The notes below the pieces were generated by a model. The model made no database searches and was not told the origin of the DNA. It saw nothing but the letters and a program-made list of their open reading frames with translations. A stretch of DNA of 64,000 bases from Stentor coeruleus. Its lineage: Eukaryota > Ciliophora > Heterotrichea > Heterotrichida > Stentoridae. A program made the translations under genes and the position numbers. Position 1 is the first letter of the stretch. Every line of letters starts with the position of its first letter. Shown here piece by piece: positions 31,398-43,900 of the stretch. Location of the stretch: NCBI GenBank assembly GCA_001970955.1, contig MPUH01000046.1, forward strand, positions 62,001-126,000, given 5' to 3'.

Positions 31398-32609
31398 TTA
31401 TGCTAGTTCATATTGCATTGATACCGCTTGAATCCTTCTACCTTTTGAATTATGATAAGCAGCTGAGTTTTTTCTAACTTTCTGCGGAGCCTTATTCCTT
31501 TCTGGAGGAGTAGGTGTAATACATTGTCTTCTCATAGAAATCTTACTACTAGGTTTAGGCTTATCATCTTTATCCTGTAGAATTTTTTGGCAGTTTTTCA
31601 AATACCCTTCATGAACATGTATGAAAAGTTTAGAGTTTTTTGACATAAAAGTTGATAATATACTAAGTGCTTCTATATATTCTTTTTCAACTGAGTTTTC
31701 TCCAATATCACAAAGTGTGCTTGTGTTTTTTATATAATTAAGTTCTGTAGCCATAGAATAATGACAACAAGCTAAAAGACAAAGTTTATAAGTTAATGCA
31801 TCAGGGCTGATTTCTTCAAGAATATTCAAATCTTCTTTGATTTGTTGGATTGAAAGAGGCTGTATAAGCATGATATCAGAAATAGCTATATCCATCGCCC
31901 AGTCTGGGATTTTAAGTTTGATTTTGCTATTTATAAGAACTTTCCCTGTAGTTAAAAAGTTGTCAAGAACTTTAATCAAAGATAAACTGCTTTTAGATGG
32001 GAGTTTTGATTTACTACTAGGTTTTTTCCCATTATCAGTTTTAGTTTTCGATAAATATTTACCTGATGCTCTGAGTACTGCTTGGATACTAGATTCTATA
32101 TAATTTTGTGAGTTTTTAGCGAATTTATAAGCATTTTTATGCATACCTTTTTGTGATAACATCGCACATGTTTGAAGGGATATTTTGGCTATAATTGAGT
32201 TCATTTTAATCTCGTTTTTCAATGAAGACTTTGGCATAAAAAGTTTAAAGTTGTAAAGTGAACCATCAAGATAAGCTAAAGCTTTGTCTATTTCTCCAAT
32301 CCGTTGATAACACATGGCTAAATTATTTAGTAGTACAATGACTTCATCTATATCTGTAAGCTCACCTTTTGCTGTTACTGCTTCAAGAATCTCTTCACAA
32401 TGCATTAGGTCTGAGATTGCTTCTAAAAAACTGAACTCGTTTATTTTTTTAATAGCTTCTTCATGTAGGGAATGGAGAATTTGTTGGAGATTTACATCAT
32501 GCAAGTCTAGTTCTCCCATGCCGTTTCCTAAGTGAGGAGAATTCATTAACTGCGTGTTCTGATTAAATTCGTATTCTCGTTGCTGTTTATTTAAACTTAG
32601 AATATCCAT
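31398..32609 (-). CDS. TPR-like protein
   Basis: A 403-residue protein starting directly after TATAA. Residues about 40-120 contain TPR-type helical hairpins (INEFSFLEAISDLMHCEEIL, then NNLAMCYQRIGEIDKALAYL with the Ala/Tyr spacing of the motif). Further helices to about 330 could be degenerate repeats. The last 60 residues are basic and Pro/Arg-rich. Such proteins act as adaptors; the partner is unknown. Confidence 0.65.
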   Translation of the reverse strand: MDILSLNKQQREYEFNQNTQLMNSPHLGNGMGELDLHDVNLQQILHSLHEEAIKKINEFSFLEAISDLMHCEEILEAVTAKGELTDIDEVIVLLNNLAMCYQRIGEIDKALAYLDGSLYNFKLFMPKSSLKNEIKMNSIIAKISLQTCAMLSQKGMHKNAYKFAKNSQNYIESSIQAVLRASGKYLSKTKTDNGKKPSSKSKLPSKSSLSLIKVLDNFLTTGKVLINSKIKLKIPDWAMDIAISDIMLIQPLSIQQIKEDLNILEEISPDALTYKLCLLACCHYSMATELNYIKNTSTLCDIGENSVEKEYIEALSILSTFMSKNSKLFIHVHEGYLKNCQKILQDKDDKPKPSSKISMRRQCITPTPPERNKAPQKVRKNSAAYHNSKGRRIQAVSMQYELA

Positions 32610-33986
32610 TTATAAAGTCAAAGATGATCTAATCTAGTATATATCTTGGGAAATGTGCTTTTATTCTCAATTCATAGTGGATTTATTAAATGCTGGGGAT
32701 GATAATTTTCATTGTTAAGAAATGTTTGAGTTTTACTTTGTAAGATATTGATTTGAATTAGTTAGAATGGATTAAAAGATTGAAAAAGGAGCTGCTAGAT
32801 TATTTATGGTTATGGGAATCAGAATAATAAACAAACGGATATGAAATGAAAAATATCAATTACGATATCTGGTTTTTTTTTTAATGAATTATCATAGATT
32901 TTAGTAAATAATGATTTTCAACTAAAAAGACACAGCAACAAATTAGAACACTTCGAGAATGATATGGGAAGAATTTAATTGGAATATAATAAACTTCCTC
33001 TTTATGTAAAGAAACCAAAAAACAAGAAATAATCAAGATCGACAGAGAAATAAAAAACTTTATCATCACAAGAAATTGTATAAACAGAATTTAATTGAAA
33101 GGAAATATCAATGTTAAAAATTTACATTAAATAACTAATCCATTTGATCAAACAAATTTATGAATATTATCATAAAATTTTCTTATTTCTCCCACAATCA
33201 AAAAAAAAATTATTTAAGCCCTCAAAACTAAATAAAAAGTTAGCTTTGCTATTAGAAAAAACTCTATCCATGTTTCTTACAAACTAATTTCCTTGTATAA
33301 TCACTTATTATTTACACACAGCCTTTAGTATTCTTCTATTAGGCTTTCAGATCTTTATTATTCTTAATCATTCTCATAGTCTCCGTCTATTTCTCTATAA
33401 TATCTTATATCAACTTAAAATCTCTTCAAAAATCATCACAATAGTATTCTTAATATTCATAACTTTTACCCAACTACCATAATATTCCTTCTTTCAAACT
33501 ATAGTTTACCGCAAATTCTTAAATTGTTTCATAAATTCATTCGTAGCTTTTTTTTACTGCTAGATACATTCCTGAGTTTTAATTTCAATTTTTTACTTAT
33601 TTTTTTAATCAAAATTTTGATTTCTCTTTGCAATTTTGCATAGTTTCTTCTTTTGTGTTAACTATTTCAGTAATAATAATTATTTTCTTACTATACTGAT
33701 GTGATAGCTTCCAAATGCATATAAAAGGCTAGAATTGTTTTTTCACGGCCCAATCTATCCGGTTAAATTTCTTCATTAAATATGTTCTTGAAGTTCCTAA
33801 GTTTGTCCTTGTCTAGGTGTCAAACTAGTACATTGAACTAAAATCCCTTATAACTAGTAAACTCAAAGCTATGTTTTTTTAACTTTGTAGCATATTATTA
33901 AAGAATTACCAAAGCTTAAATTTTCCATACCCCAGCAAGATCTCCCATATTTGATTTACCAGGAACCTTTTTCCTTCAAATAATAA
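32610..33986. other. long intergenic stretch, no clear gene
   Basis: 1.38 kb with mixed composition that does not follow the usual skew pattern. A 61-codon minus-strand frame (ATG at 33066, end 32881) begins with a signal-peptide-like run but has nothing else to support it. Short minus-strand protein-like snatches near 33450-33650 are broken by many stops and could be an old, decayed host gene. I recognise no family. Confidence 0.45.
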
Positions 33987-35372
33987 ATGTTATATCTATT
34001 ACTTCCTCTTTGCATAACATCTCTAAAAGTTGTGACAAGTCCTTGGGCGCCTCTTGTAAACTGCACAATTGGTTCAAACGATTTTTCTCAAGCTTCAGGG
34101 TACTACATAGACCTCTTTTACAAAATCATCTCAAACTTGCCTTCTGAATATCAAGATTTTGATTTCGAATGCATGGAATTCGATAAAATGATAACTTCTA
34201 TTCAAAGCAATGAAACCGATATAGCAATGGGTTGTATTTCTATATCAGAAATCGGTCTTCAAAATTCTAAATTTTCAACTCCAACCTATGATTCAGGACT
34301 AGTTTTAGTTACAATGAAAAACAAACTCTCTCTTTTTTGGGTAATTTTCCAACCTTTTGACTACTCAATGTGGATTTTTATTCTTATCATAATAACTATG
34401 AATTCCCATTTAATATGGATGGCTGAACAACATGAAGATGGTCCAGTTCATATTAATTATGTGATTGGCATAATTGAAAGTTTACAACATTCTTTACTAT
34501 CTTTATTTCTTATCGGTGATTTAAAACTAAGAACAGTTGTTGGAAGGACAGTACAAATTGCTTATTGGTGTTTGGGAGTTGTTATTATAGTATCATATCT
34601 TAGCACAATTACAGCAACTTTATCTATTAATTGGCTTTCTTCAAACATTGAGTCTTATGAAGATATTAAAGACAAAAAAATCGGAACTTTTTCTTATTAT
34701 CTAAATTCATTAGAAGTATATTCTAAATACCCTGTGTCATATAATTGGAGTTATAGCGAGGCTGAAAAAATGCTTGAAGATTTAAGAGATGGGGTTATTG
34801 ATGGAGCAGCCATGCCTTATCCAATTGCCGTTTATTTTGCTAAAAGTGATTGTGATTATCTTATTGCAGGACAGAGATTTATTATAGATTATTTTTCTTT
34901 TGTTTTTTCTGAAAACATTGACAATTTTGTGTTACAAAAAATAACTCAGCTTAATATTGAGTTGTATCAAATTAATTATCATAGAAAACTTGAAAATAAA
35001 TTCGTCCTTGTATCTTCGACTGGAGCTTGTAATTATTCAGCAAATATTCCTTTAAGTGTTGAAGCTATTGGTGGTATGTGGGCAGCATTACTTTGTTCAT
35101 CAATATTTGGCCTTGCTGGGGCGATATTTTATAAGAAAAAACTTCAGAATTTGGAAATTGATGTGGTGAATTCTTTGAAGGAAAAAAAGAAAAAAAACTT
35201 GCTTCAAGCGGCTGAAGTAGACCTTGTGACTAAATTTGAGAAAAAATTGAGGAATTCTGAACAAAAGTTTACACAGAAAATTGAGGATCTTAGAGAAGCT
35301 TTGGGGAAAAATTTAGAATTAGCGAGTTTGCTTAGAAATAGCATTTATCAGAGTTCGGGAATAGGATTTTAA
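33987..35372 (+). CDS. ionotropic glutamate receptor-like channel subunit
   Basis: A 461-residue protein with a signal peptide (MLYLLLPLCITSLKVVTS). S1 ligand-binding lobe about 20-110, M1 about 127-147, pore loop about 160-180, M3 about 190-220 (SYLSTITATL in place of SYTANLAAF), S2 about 222-335, M4 about 348-375, then an 80-residue charged coiled coil inside the cell. There is no amino-terminal domain. The Arg that holds the amino-acid carboxylate in S1 (before FS) is missing, so the ligand is probably not glutamate. The pore loop lacks the K+ channel GYG, so a cation channel of unknown selectivity is likely. Confidence 0.8.
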   Translation: MLYLLLPLCITSLKVVTSPWAPLVNCTIGSNDFSQASGYYIDLFYKIISNLPSEYQDFDFECMEFDKMITSIQSNETDIAMGCISISEIGLQNSKFSTPTYDSGLVLVTMKNKLSLFWVIFQPFDYSMWIFILIIITMNSHLIWMAEQHEDGPVHINYVIGIIESLQHSLLSLFLIGDLKLRTVVGRTVQIAYWCLGVVIIVSYLSTITATLSINWLSSNIESYEDIKDKKIGTFSYYLNSLEVYSKYPVSYNWSYSEAEKMLEDLRDGVIDGAAMPYPIAVYFAKSDCDYLIAGQRFIIDYFSFVFSENIDNFVLQKITQLNIELYQINYHRKLENKFVLVSSTGACNYSANIPLSVEAIGGMWAALLCSSIFGLAGAIFYKKKLQNLEIDVVNSLKEKKKKNLLQAAEVDLVTKFEKKLRNSEQKFTQKIEDLREALGKNLELASLLRNSIYQSSGIGF

Positions 35373-35807
35373 AGGTGATTGTTTGAAAATGAGTGCTCGG
35401 GAGTTTTTATTTAGTTATAGTTAAGGGTTATTTTCTAGATAAAATATTATAGGGTAAGTGGATTTTTTGGCATTCTGGGGTAGGTGAAAAGTATTAATTT
35501 GGCTTATATAAACTTATTTGGATTATTTTTGAAGATTAATTTATCTTTTATTTAGTAACAACAAAACCTACTTTTCAAATAATACAATAACTAATTTTTT
35601 TCATAATCATAACACNTAACCATTAGTAACAACAAAACCTACTTTTCAAATAATACAATAACTAATTTTTTTCATAATCATAACACCCAAATTTTAATAA
35701 AAATCTCACACAAGTAGTATCCCAAACATCCAAACCCCCACAAATCCACAATCTAACAACCCAAAACTCTAATCTAAAAGTAAAATTATTATCATTAATA
35801 ATTGTAA
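35373..35807. other. intergenic with assembly join
   Basis: No gene. A G-rich 3' flank gives way to a C-rich, G-poor 5' flank; a single-N join lies at 35616. Confidence 0.6.
35552..35686. other. single-N contig join with duplicated flanks (gap 2)
   Basis: One N at 35616 with the same 64 bp on each side (35552-35615 and 35623-35686) and six extra bases between. It is best read as an unmerged contig overlap, not a biological repeat. Confidence 0.8.
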
Positions 35808-36440
35808 ATGCATAGGTGCGAGGCTATAAAGCGACAAGTTCTCTCAAAGCCGGAAAAATCTTTGCAAGTCAATAATTTTTCCTTCATCAGCATTGCTTGG
35901 ATTCTAACTCTCTTTATAGGCAGTTTTATAGGGGCAATCCTATCTTACGTCTATGAAAAAGATACAAGGAAAATTATCCAAGAACTAGGATTATCCCCAT
36001 TAACTGGACCTAGAGCTTATACAGATGCTCTATGGATGTATGTTTGGATAATCAAACTTATCTCATTGCTTGTAGTATTTTTGAAGACAAATGAATGGAA
36101 TTTATATAAAAGAAGTATCGCTAGTGATGTTTGTTTGACAATATTGTTTTTTATTGAATACAGTATTGTAATTATGATTCATGATAAGACTGATTTTAAG
36201 ATATCTGGGCATGGTTTACTTTTGACGATGTGTACAAGTTTTATGCAGATGGAAGGAGAGTTAAATTCTGCACTTACATATAGGAAAGAGGTAAAAATGC
36301 TTTGTTCAACTGTGATTGTGCTTAATTTTTATATATTTTTTTGGACTGCTCTTGGGTATCATCCGCTTTTAGAAGCTTTGTCAGGCTCGATACTTGGACT
36401 TTTCTCTAGTTATTTAGTATACAGTAGTTTTAATAGATAA
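35808..36440 (+). CDS. FIT-family (FITM2-like) ER membrane protein
   Basis: A 210-residue protein with about five to six membrane helices. Two motifs fit the fat-storage-inducing transmembrane family: KISGHGLLL (catalytic His in SGH) and GYHPLLEALSG (second His, then the E and SG of the family's final helices). FIT2 is an ER acyl-CoA diphosphatase needed for lipid-droplet budding and phospholipid balance. The protein is about 50 residues shorter than animal FIT2, mostly at the N-terminus. A PAP2/LPP relative is the alternative. Confidence 0.65.
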   Translation: MHRCEAIKRQVLSKPEKSLQVNNFSFISIAWILTLFIGSFIGAILSYVYEKDTRKIIQELGLSPLTGPRAYTDALWMYVWIIKLISLLVVFLKTNEWNLYKRSIASDVCLTILFFIEYSIVIMIHDKTDFKISGHGLLLTMCTSFMQMEGELNSALTYRKEVKMLCSTVIVLNFYIFFWTALGYHPLLEALSGSILGLFSSYLVYSSFNR

Positions 36441-36786
36441 ATGATTGAGTTTAGTTGTGGTGTTAGCATTTTATATGAGTAATTTTAGATTTTTGGGAGG
36501 AGGTTAGGGGAAGTTAGATAAAATTGTTAAGAAGATGATTAAAGATTTTAAAAGGTTGAGGATTAGTTGTTGTTTTATTTGATATTTTGGTATGTGTTTG
36601 AAATATTTGTGTTTTATAAATCATATAATTAATATTATGATAGTTTTGCTGTAAAATGGCTAATTTTTTAGAGATTATAGTATATTAGTTAGATAAAAAT
36701 TAACGTTCATAATGAAATTTTTATTCTTGGATAGTAATAACTAATAGTTTTTATTCTTAGATATTATATTAAGACTATTATTAACA

Positions 36787-36832
36787 AGGACTGGACAATA
36801 GTCAAACGATAATTCCTAACTAATACTAATTA
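36787..36832 (+). repeat. dispersed intergenic element, copy B
   Basis: Same core as copy A with two differences over 27 bases, plus a segment TCCTAACTAATACTAAT that it shares with the third copy. GACTATT upstream and AATAGTC in the core could pair as a 7-bp stem. Confidence 0.7.
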
Positions 36833-37223
36833 AGACTATTAAGCTATGATATTTAATCATTCTGCTATGTAATATATTTCTTATAGAAATCGGATAGTTT
36901 ATATATATATTCAATTAAGTATGATTATATGGAAAAGTATTCGTGAAAATGAGATTTTTAGAAAACTTGAAATAGACACTAAAGTAAATTTAGTGATTTT
37001 TCAGAGTTTTGTTATGTGCAAAATACTCTTCTCTTAGAGTTGAATAATTTTTTATGATACTTACTAATAAATTTGGGATGGCCCGCATAGTAAAAATCCA
37101 TGTGACTTGAGATTACGGTATAAATATTTTTAATAGATGATTATAAAAAATATTACAATAAAAGTTTAAGATAAAATTAAATGACCATAACAGCCAAAAG
37201 CTAATATAAAGTATTTTTTAACA

Positions 37224-37339
37224 TCATAACCACATCAAAAGCATAATTTTATTAACTTTTACTTGTACATCTAATGTTCAACCTCATAACCACATCAAAA
37301 GCATAATTTTATTAACTTTTACTTGTACATCTAATGTTC
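37224..37339. repeat. 60-bp tandem duplication
   Basis: Two adjacent copies with a 60-base period (37224 and 37284), identical over the 56 bases of the second copy. There is no N between them, so unlike the joins it may be a true duplication, though a hidden join cannot be excluded. Confidence 0.85.
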
Positions 37340-37917
37340 CTACTACTTTATTATTAAAAACTTTGTAGCCTTTAACTTTATTCCTTACTTTTACATTTCT
37401 TTCTAATATACAAATTAGATTTTTCAAGATATAATATCTATTATAGCAGTCCTAATTTCTTACACTTATGTGTAAATCTATTAAGAGTTTAAACATTTTA
37501 ATATAAAATTTTTGTGAGTAAAACTTTTATTTCTTCTCTAAAATTGACAGTATTCCAAGGTTAACTAGCTGATTCCAATATCAACCTTTCTCAAATAGTT
37601 ACTTATCTAAATCCCATAATTTTCAACTTAATCAGCAAATCTTTATATCCATAAAACTCTTTAAAAGCATTACTAATGATAAATCCTAAATATAAAATGT
37701 ATTTAATTTATTCTTAATTAAGCACTATTTATGACTTATCATCACAATTTTTTAATAATCCGCAAAATTTCCAAATTCTAATAAATTATTATATCCCTAT
37801 CTTATTCTTATAATAATCTATTATACATATTTGAATTTTTATTTTTCATACTTGGTACTATATACTAAAAAGAGTCATTATCTTATCTATCAATAGTAAA
37901 AATCACCCAATATATAA

Positions 37918-40900
37918 ATGTCTATCTTCCAAGCAACTCTTTTAATTTCAATAGTTTCATCCCGAGAATTATTCACATGCAAAGAATCAAAGTGTATTTC
38001 AAGCTGGATTAACGACGGTGCTTGTGATGAGGCCTGTATGATTCCAATATGTAATTACGATTCTCTAAACCCAGAAGCTACTTCTATATTAAGTCCCCTT
38101 GTTGATTCAGATTGTTTTTTCGATTGTCTAAACACAGGATGTGATTATTATTCCTTAGGTAATGATATTTGTGATGAAAGTTGTAACAATTACTCATGTG
38201 GATGGGACTTAGGTGATTGTGGATTTTGCGCAAGTGGATGTTATGAGGAAATGCTTACAAATGATAAACAAGATGAAAAATGCAAAAAAAAAATTTGTCG
38301 ATATGATAATAATGCTTATGGCTGGTGTGCAGAAGGTTGTTATTATGATGATTTACTTGATTCAGAGTGTAAAAGTCAATGTAATATACGCTCTTGTTTA
38401 TGGGATAATTGGCAATGTGAGGTAGAAACTTGCTCACCTGGATGTGCTAGTATTTGGATGGGGGATGGATATTGTGATGGAAGTTTATGCAATGTTCCTG
38501 AGTGTGATTATGATGGTGATGATTGCTCTTGCTCTCCTGGATGCAATTTAGGAGTCATGGATGAAGATTTTTGTTGGCCTAATGATGACCCTTGCGCAAA
38601 TGAAAAATGCTCTTATAAAAATTATATTTGTGGTGATTGTAGTGCAGGATGCTTTTATGATATGATAGGAGATAAAACTTGTGATGAAGTTTGTAATAAT
38701 TTAAATTGCAGCTTTGATTTCAGCGACTGCGGATGCAATTATGGCTGCTATACTGAATATAATAAAGTTACATCAGAGTTTATATATTCTGGAGATTGTA
38801 ATAGTAATTGTTTTGCTCCTGATTGCAATTACAACATTGAAGTATGTTCAGAAACAACAGATATTAAAATGGCTCTTTTATACCAGCTAATCACTAAAAA
38901 TTGGAAATCAATATATAATCAATCATTATGTAAATGCGAGATTGATATAAAACTTTACGACACCGGAGATTTAGACCCTTGTGAAATAAACTCAATATGT
39001 TATAGCCCAGAATGCCTTTACTGTTTTGGTAAAGTAGACAAATATATAGGTGGTTGTCTTTTTAGTGATGGTATAACTTGTTTTATATGTGATTCATGGA
39101 TGATCATGGACCAATGTCATCCTTCAATCTCTGAATGTCCATTAGGTTTTTATGAAAACAAAAAAATCTCCACCCTTTACAGTGAAACTCTTCATTGGTG
39201 CATGAAAGACCCTTATAAATACTCATCATTTGACTATAAAATATTTTACGTTGATCCAGACTTTGAAAATGAAAATGGAAGTTATGGTGATGGATCAGAA
39301 ACTAATCCAATGTCATCTTTATATTATGCATTTATATCAGTTTATGCAAGTTTTACAAAAATTATCCTAAAACCAACCGAATATTATTATGAATATGATG
39401 AAAGTATAACTTCTCCATTTGTAAATAATTTAAAAAATCCTTTATATTCATCTGTACCTAATGATTTGATTGAATTATGGATAATTGGAGATGATGAAGA
39501 GGTTGGGAAAATGGCGATTATATATTGGCAAGGTGCTATGAAAATATCATCTTTAGCAAGTTTAGTTATTATTCAGAATATAGAATTTAGAGGGACAAAA
39601 ATATTGAAAAACTGTGAATTTGATCATTGTCTTTATTGCCCTTATGTTCAAGAAGTATATCCTTATTATTTTGGTGATAGAACTGGGCCGATTGATGAGG
39701 ATATTTATTTAAATGAATATGGGAAAAACTGCAATATTTATTCAGAAGAAGTGTTGTTTGAATTTTTTGGGAGAGCTAGGATTGTTGATGTGAATTTTAT
39801 TGGATTTCGTCATCAGTTTAAGTATTTTATAAAAACAACAGCAAATTTAACTGGATTTTTTATTTTAATAAAAAAGATTTTTTTTGAGGATTTGTGAAGG
39901 ATTGTAAAGTTGTTTAAATTTAACTTTAGAGAATGTGAATTTTACAAATATGCAACCTGGAGTTAGTGGATCGATAATATCCTTAAGTTGCACACATAAC
40001 TGTTTAGAGGTTTCAATGGGATACAAAAATGGGGAGGTAAGTAAAATTGGAAATGGCTATGAGGTTACAGAGCATGCTTTAATTGGAGGTTTTTTCAGAG
40101 GAAATGGTTTCCACTCTTTAACTATAGAAAATGTGCAATTCTTATACAATTTCGCTTACTCAAGCCTTCAATCGGCATACTCAAGTACATTTATTTATTC
40201 TAACAACCACTTAGGATCTATAACAATAAAAAACTGTAACTTTTATTACAATTATGTTAATAACCTTATAGTTATCGATGTGACAAGTTTAGGATATTCA
40301 GATTTAGAAATAGTAGATGGTGTTAGTATTGTTTATTCAAGAACACATTTTAATTTAGAATCAACAACTTTTGATCAAATATATTGTTCAAGAATATTTA
40401 TATTATATATGATGAATCGTATAAGACATAATATAAATTTAAAAAATACAGAAATAAGCAATGTTATTTCTGGAGAATATGGGATAATTGAAATAGATAA
40501 TTTAGGGGAACTTGAAAGCTCAGATAAAGAATGGGAGAAAATTTTAAAGACAATTGATGGTGAAAGATATGAAATTCTAATATCGCCGAGGTCAGTGAAT
40601 ATTACAGATTTAACAATGTATAATTTGATTACTGCTGATATTGTGATTATTATAAAAAATATTCCTTCGGTTTTTGTTGATGGGATGATGATTACAAATA
40701 CAAAAAATGGTGATAGAGAAAGTTTGTTTAAGATTATTCAAGGTTTTAATGATAAAGGGTTTTATATGTCAAGAATCCCTTTAGATGCTGAAACACCACA
40801 AAGCCTTGCTTGTATGCAAGTTACTTATTTTTATAGCACTTATCGAGTAAATATGAAGAATATTGAAATTTATAACACGAAATGCTCTATGTTTTCAGGG

Positions 40901-43900
40901 AGTGTAGGGATTTATATTGACATCGTTGAAAAAAATGTTACATTAGAATCTATTGCTGTATACGATATCTCTGATACTTCAGCATACGCAATGGGCTTAT
41001 ATTTGGCAAAAACCCCACTTGCTATCTTAAATAATATATACTTTTATAACATCACCAATATTGAAAATGCAATTGTTGAACTTTACAAAGTAAACAATAT
41101 TTCAATTACAAACTTTACAGCGGATTTACTCAGATCTGTATATTCAGGGTCTATAAAACTAACTGAAGTTTTCATCTTATCCATTAAAAATTTCACAATC
41201 TCAAATTCTTTATCAGACTGTATTTCCTAAAAAAAATACAAAAAAAAAAAATTTATTTTCCAATAATCAGACTACCTTAACGCAGGTTGTTTAGGAATAG
41301 AATCAGCAGTTCAAGGTTTAATAGCAACAATTGATTCAATAAACCTAATAAACTGTGATGCAAGCCAAGGACTAGGTGGGGGTATGTATTGGGATAGTTT
41401 ATCGACAACAGAAGAAAACATAATAAAAATTTCAAATCTCTATGTTTATGGGTCAACTGCAAGAGAAGGTGCTGCGGTTTTTATAACATCAAGATTTAAA
41501 CTAGATTCAGAAGGAAACTCAATAATAAGCAATATTTATATTGAATCCAGTATATCAACAATCGGGGGAATTATTGGTGATTTTCATCATCATGGGTTAC
41601 TTTTAATCAAAAACTTGTTCATCACAAATTGTTCAGGATTAAATGCTGCTGTTAGAGGGTATTATTATATAGAAGGGGGTTTTCTTATTGATATATACAA
41701 TGCTACAATAACATCATCAGTATCTCAAGATGGAGCTTTTTCATTTAATTCTATGGCTTTAGGTAACAGTGCAAGTTTACATGATATTTTCGCCAATGAT
41801 GTTGATGGTCCAATAATATCAGCAGTTTATATGACGGTTTATGGAGAAAATATTGAGATTTTTAATACAACTTCAGGGATTATCTCAAAAACTATGGGAG
41901 AAGTTTATATTCAAAATATGAATTTATCGTTTATTTATATAAAAGTTGTGTATATATACCAAAACTCATATTTTGAATGTAATCATTGTGAAATATATAA
42001 TTGCTATGATACTGTTTTTTTATCATCAGAAGGAAGTGCTTTAGGGGTTTTTAATTCTTATATTCATGATAATCATGTTGATACTACATCTGTTGCTTAT
42101 ATATCAAGTGAGAGTTTGAAATCAAGTAAAATTGAATCAACATATATTGTAAATAATGAAGCAAATGCTTATGGTTTTATAAGACTTGAAGCAGCATCGC
42201 TTTTGATAAAAAATTGCTATTTTTATTGGAATTATATGTATACTGAAGATAACAACGGTATTTATAGTTCTTCAAGTATATTGGTTGTTAATGATACAAT
42301 TTTTTATGATTCGATGTCTACAAAAAATGGTGGGGTATTAAATGCATATTCTAAGTCTAATATAGAGATGAATAATGTACTTATAAACTATGCTTGGATT
42401 GGAAATGGGCTGATTTATGCAAGTGAAAGCATATTGACAGTTAGAAATATTGAGTGTTACAACATATGGGCATATACAACTGGTGCATGTATCTTGGGTG
42501 AAAATTCAAATGTTGTAGTTGAAAATTCAATTTTTACAAATGATTCAGCGGCATGGGCTAATGCAATATTCATGACAAAAGGAAGTTTAANCAGTTAGAA
42601 ATATTGAGTGTTACAACATATGGGCATATACAACTGGTGCATGTATCTTGGGTGAAAATTCAAATGTTGTAGTTGAAAACTCAATTTTTACAAATGATTC
42701 AGCGGCATGGGCTAATGCAATATTCATGACAAAAGGAAGTTTAAAAATAATAAACTCCACATTTTACGAATGCAACAACTGGGAATATTGGCTAACCGCA
42801 ACAGTTCAAGTTTATGAGTTAGACAAATTTGAAGTTTTTGACACATATTTTGGAGATACCATAAACAATGTTAATGCAATAATAGCTTCTGATGTTAAAG
42901 AAGCATATTTATCAGGTACAACATTCGCAAATCATAATTCTTTTGATGTTGGTGCAGTTTCTTTTTATAAAGAAAAAATTGATGGTAAGATTTATATAAA
43001 AAATTGTAAATTTATAAACAATTTCAATGACGGAAAAGGGGGAGGGTTGTCGATATTTGATAATGCTTTAATTATAGAAAACTCATTATTTGTTTATAAT
43101 AAAGCTGAAAATTCTGGTGGGGCAATTTATTATGAGTCGCCGAAATGTGAAAAATGCTCTTTTAAAATCAATGGAACAACTGAAATTCATGAAAATAGTT
43201 GCAAAAATGAAGGTGGGGGGATAAAATGGTTGAACTCCAAACCTCAAATAAATGAAACTGTGAAAATATATAATAACTCTGCTTTATATGGTGGAGATCT
43301 TGCAAGTAAACCAGCAAAACTAGGATTTGGTAGTAAAAGAATGCTTTTTCCAACAATTGCTACATTAGATAAAGTTGCACCTGGACAAATTTATAATGAG
43401 AAAATTGTCATGTATTTATTAGACACTTATGGAAATATTGTTACAAGTGATAATTCAAGTGATATTTCAATTAAAGGCCAAAGTTATCCAGAAATCAATA
43501 GTGGCTCACTTCATTCAATATCAGGTGATACAATATTTAAATCAAAAAATGGGGTTTATATTATAACAAATTTCGTCCCATTAGGTCCTCCTGATTCAAA
43601 TATGACAATGACAATCACATCTTCAGGTATTGATACTAGCAATGTTTTAGGAGATGATTCATATGATAATCAAGTAAGTATTTTTATTAATCTTAGAGAC
43701 TGTATTTATGGTGAACAAAAAAGCAGTTCAGCTTGTACAAAATGTCCAAAAACTAAATATATTTTGGAACCAAATATTTATTGTAAAGATTGTCCTGTTG
43801 GAGCCACTTGTTATGGTGGGGATTCTATTGTTCCGAATTCAGGATTTTGGAGACCGAGTAAAGAATCAGAAGTAGTTTATAAATGCTCTGTTTCTGAAGC

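Larger units (their letters stand above)
36441..37917. other. long intergenic stretch with element B and a 60-bp duplication
   Basis: 1.48 kb. It holds copy B of the dispersed element (36787-36832), a perfect 60-bp tandem duplication (37224-37339) and a short protein-like open stretch on the plus strand near 36930-37040 without a recognisable family. The last 300 bases are a normal 5' flank ending in TATATAA before the next ATG. Confidence 0.6.

Noticed and set aside
32881-33066. 61-codon minus-strand frame with a signal-peptide-like start
   Set aside because: Only the hydrophobic start is suggestive; such runs are common by chance in T-rich sequence and nothing else supports it.
39895-39897. 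In-frame TGA read as a sense codon (ciliate recoding)
   Set aside because: Reading through leads into another stop in the wrong frame, TGA ends two other genes here, and conserved Trp sites use TGG.
42591-42745. A true internal repeat or frameshift in the giant gene
   Set aside because: The repeat is centred on an N and near identical, so it is an assembly overlap.
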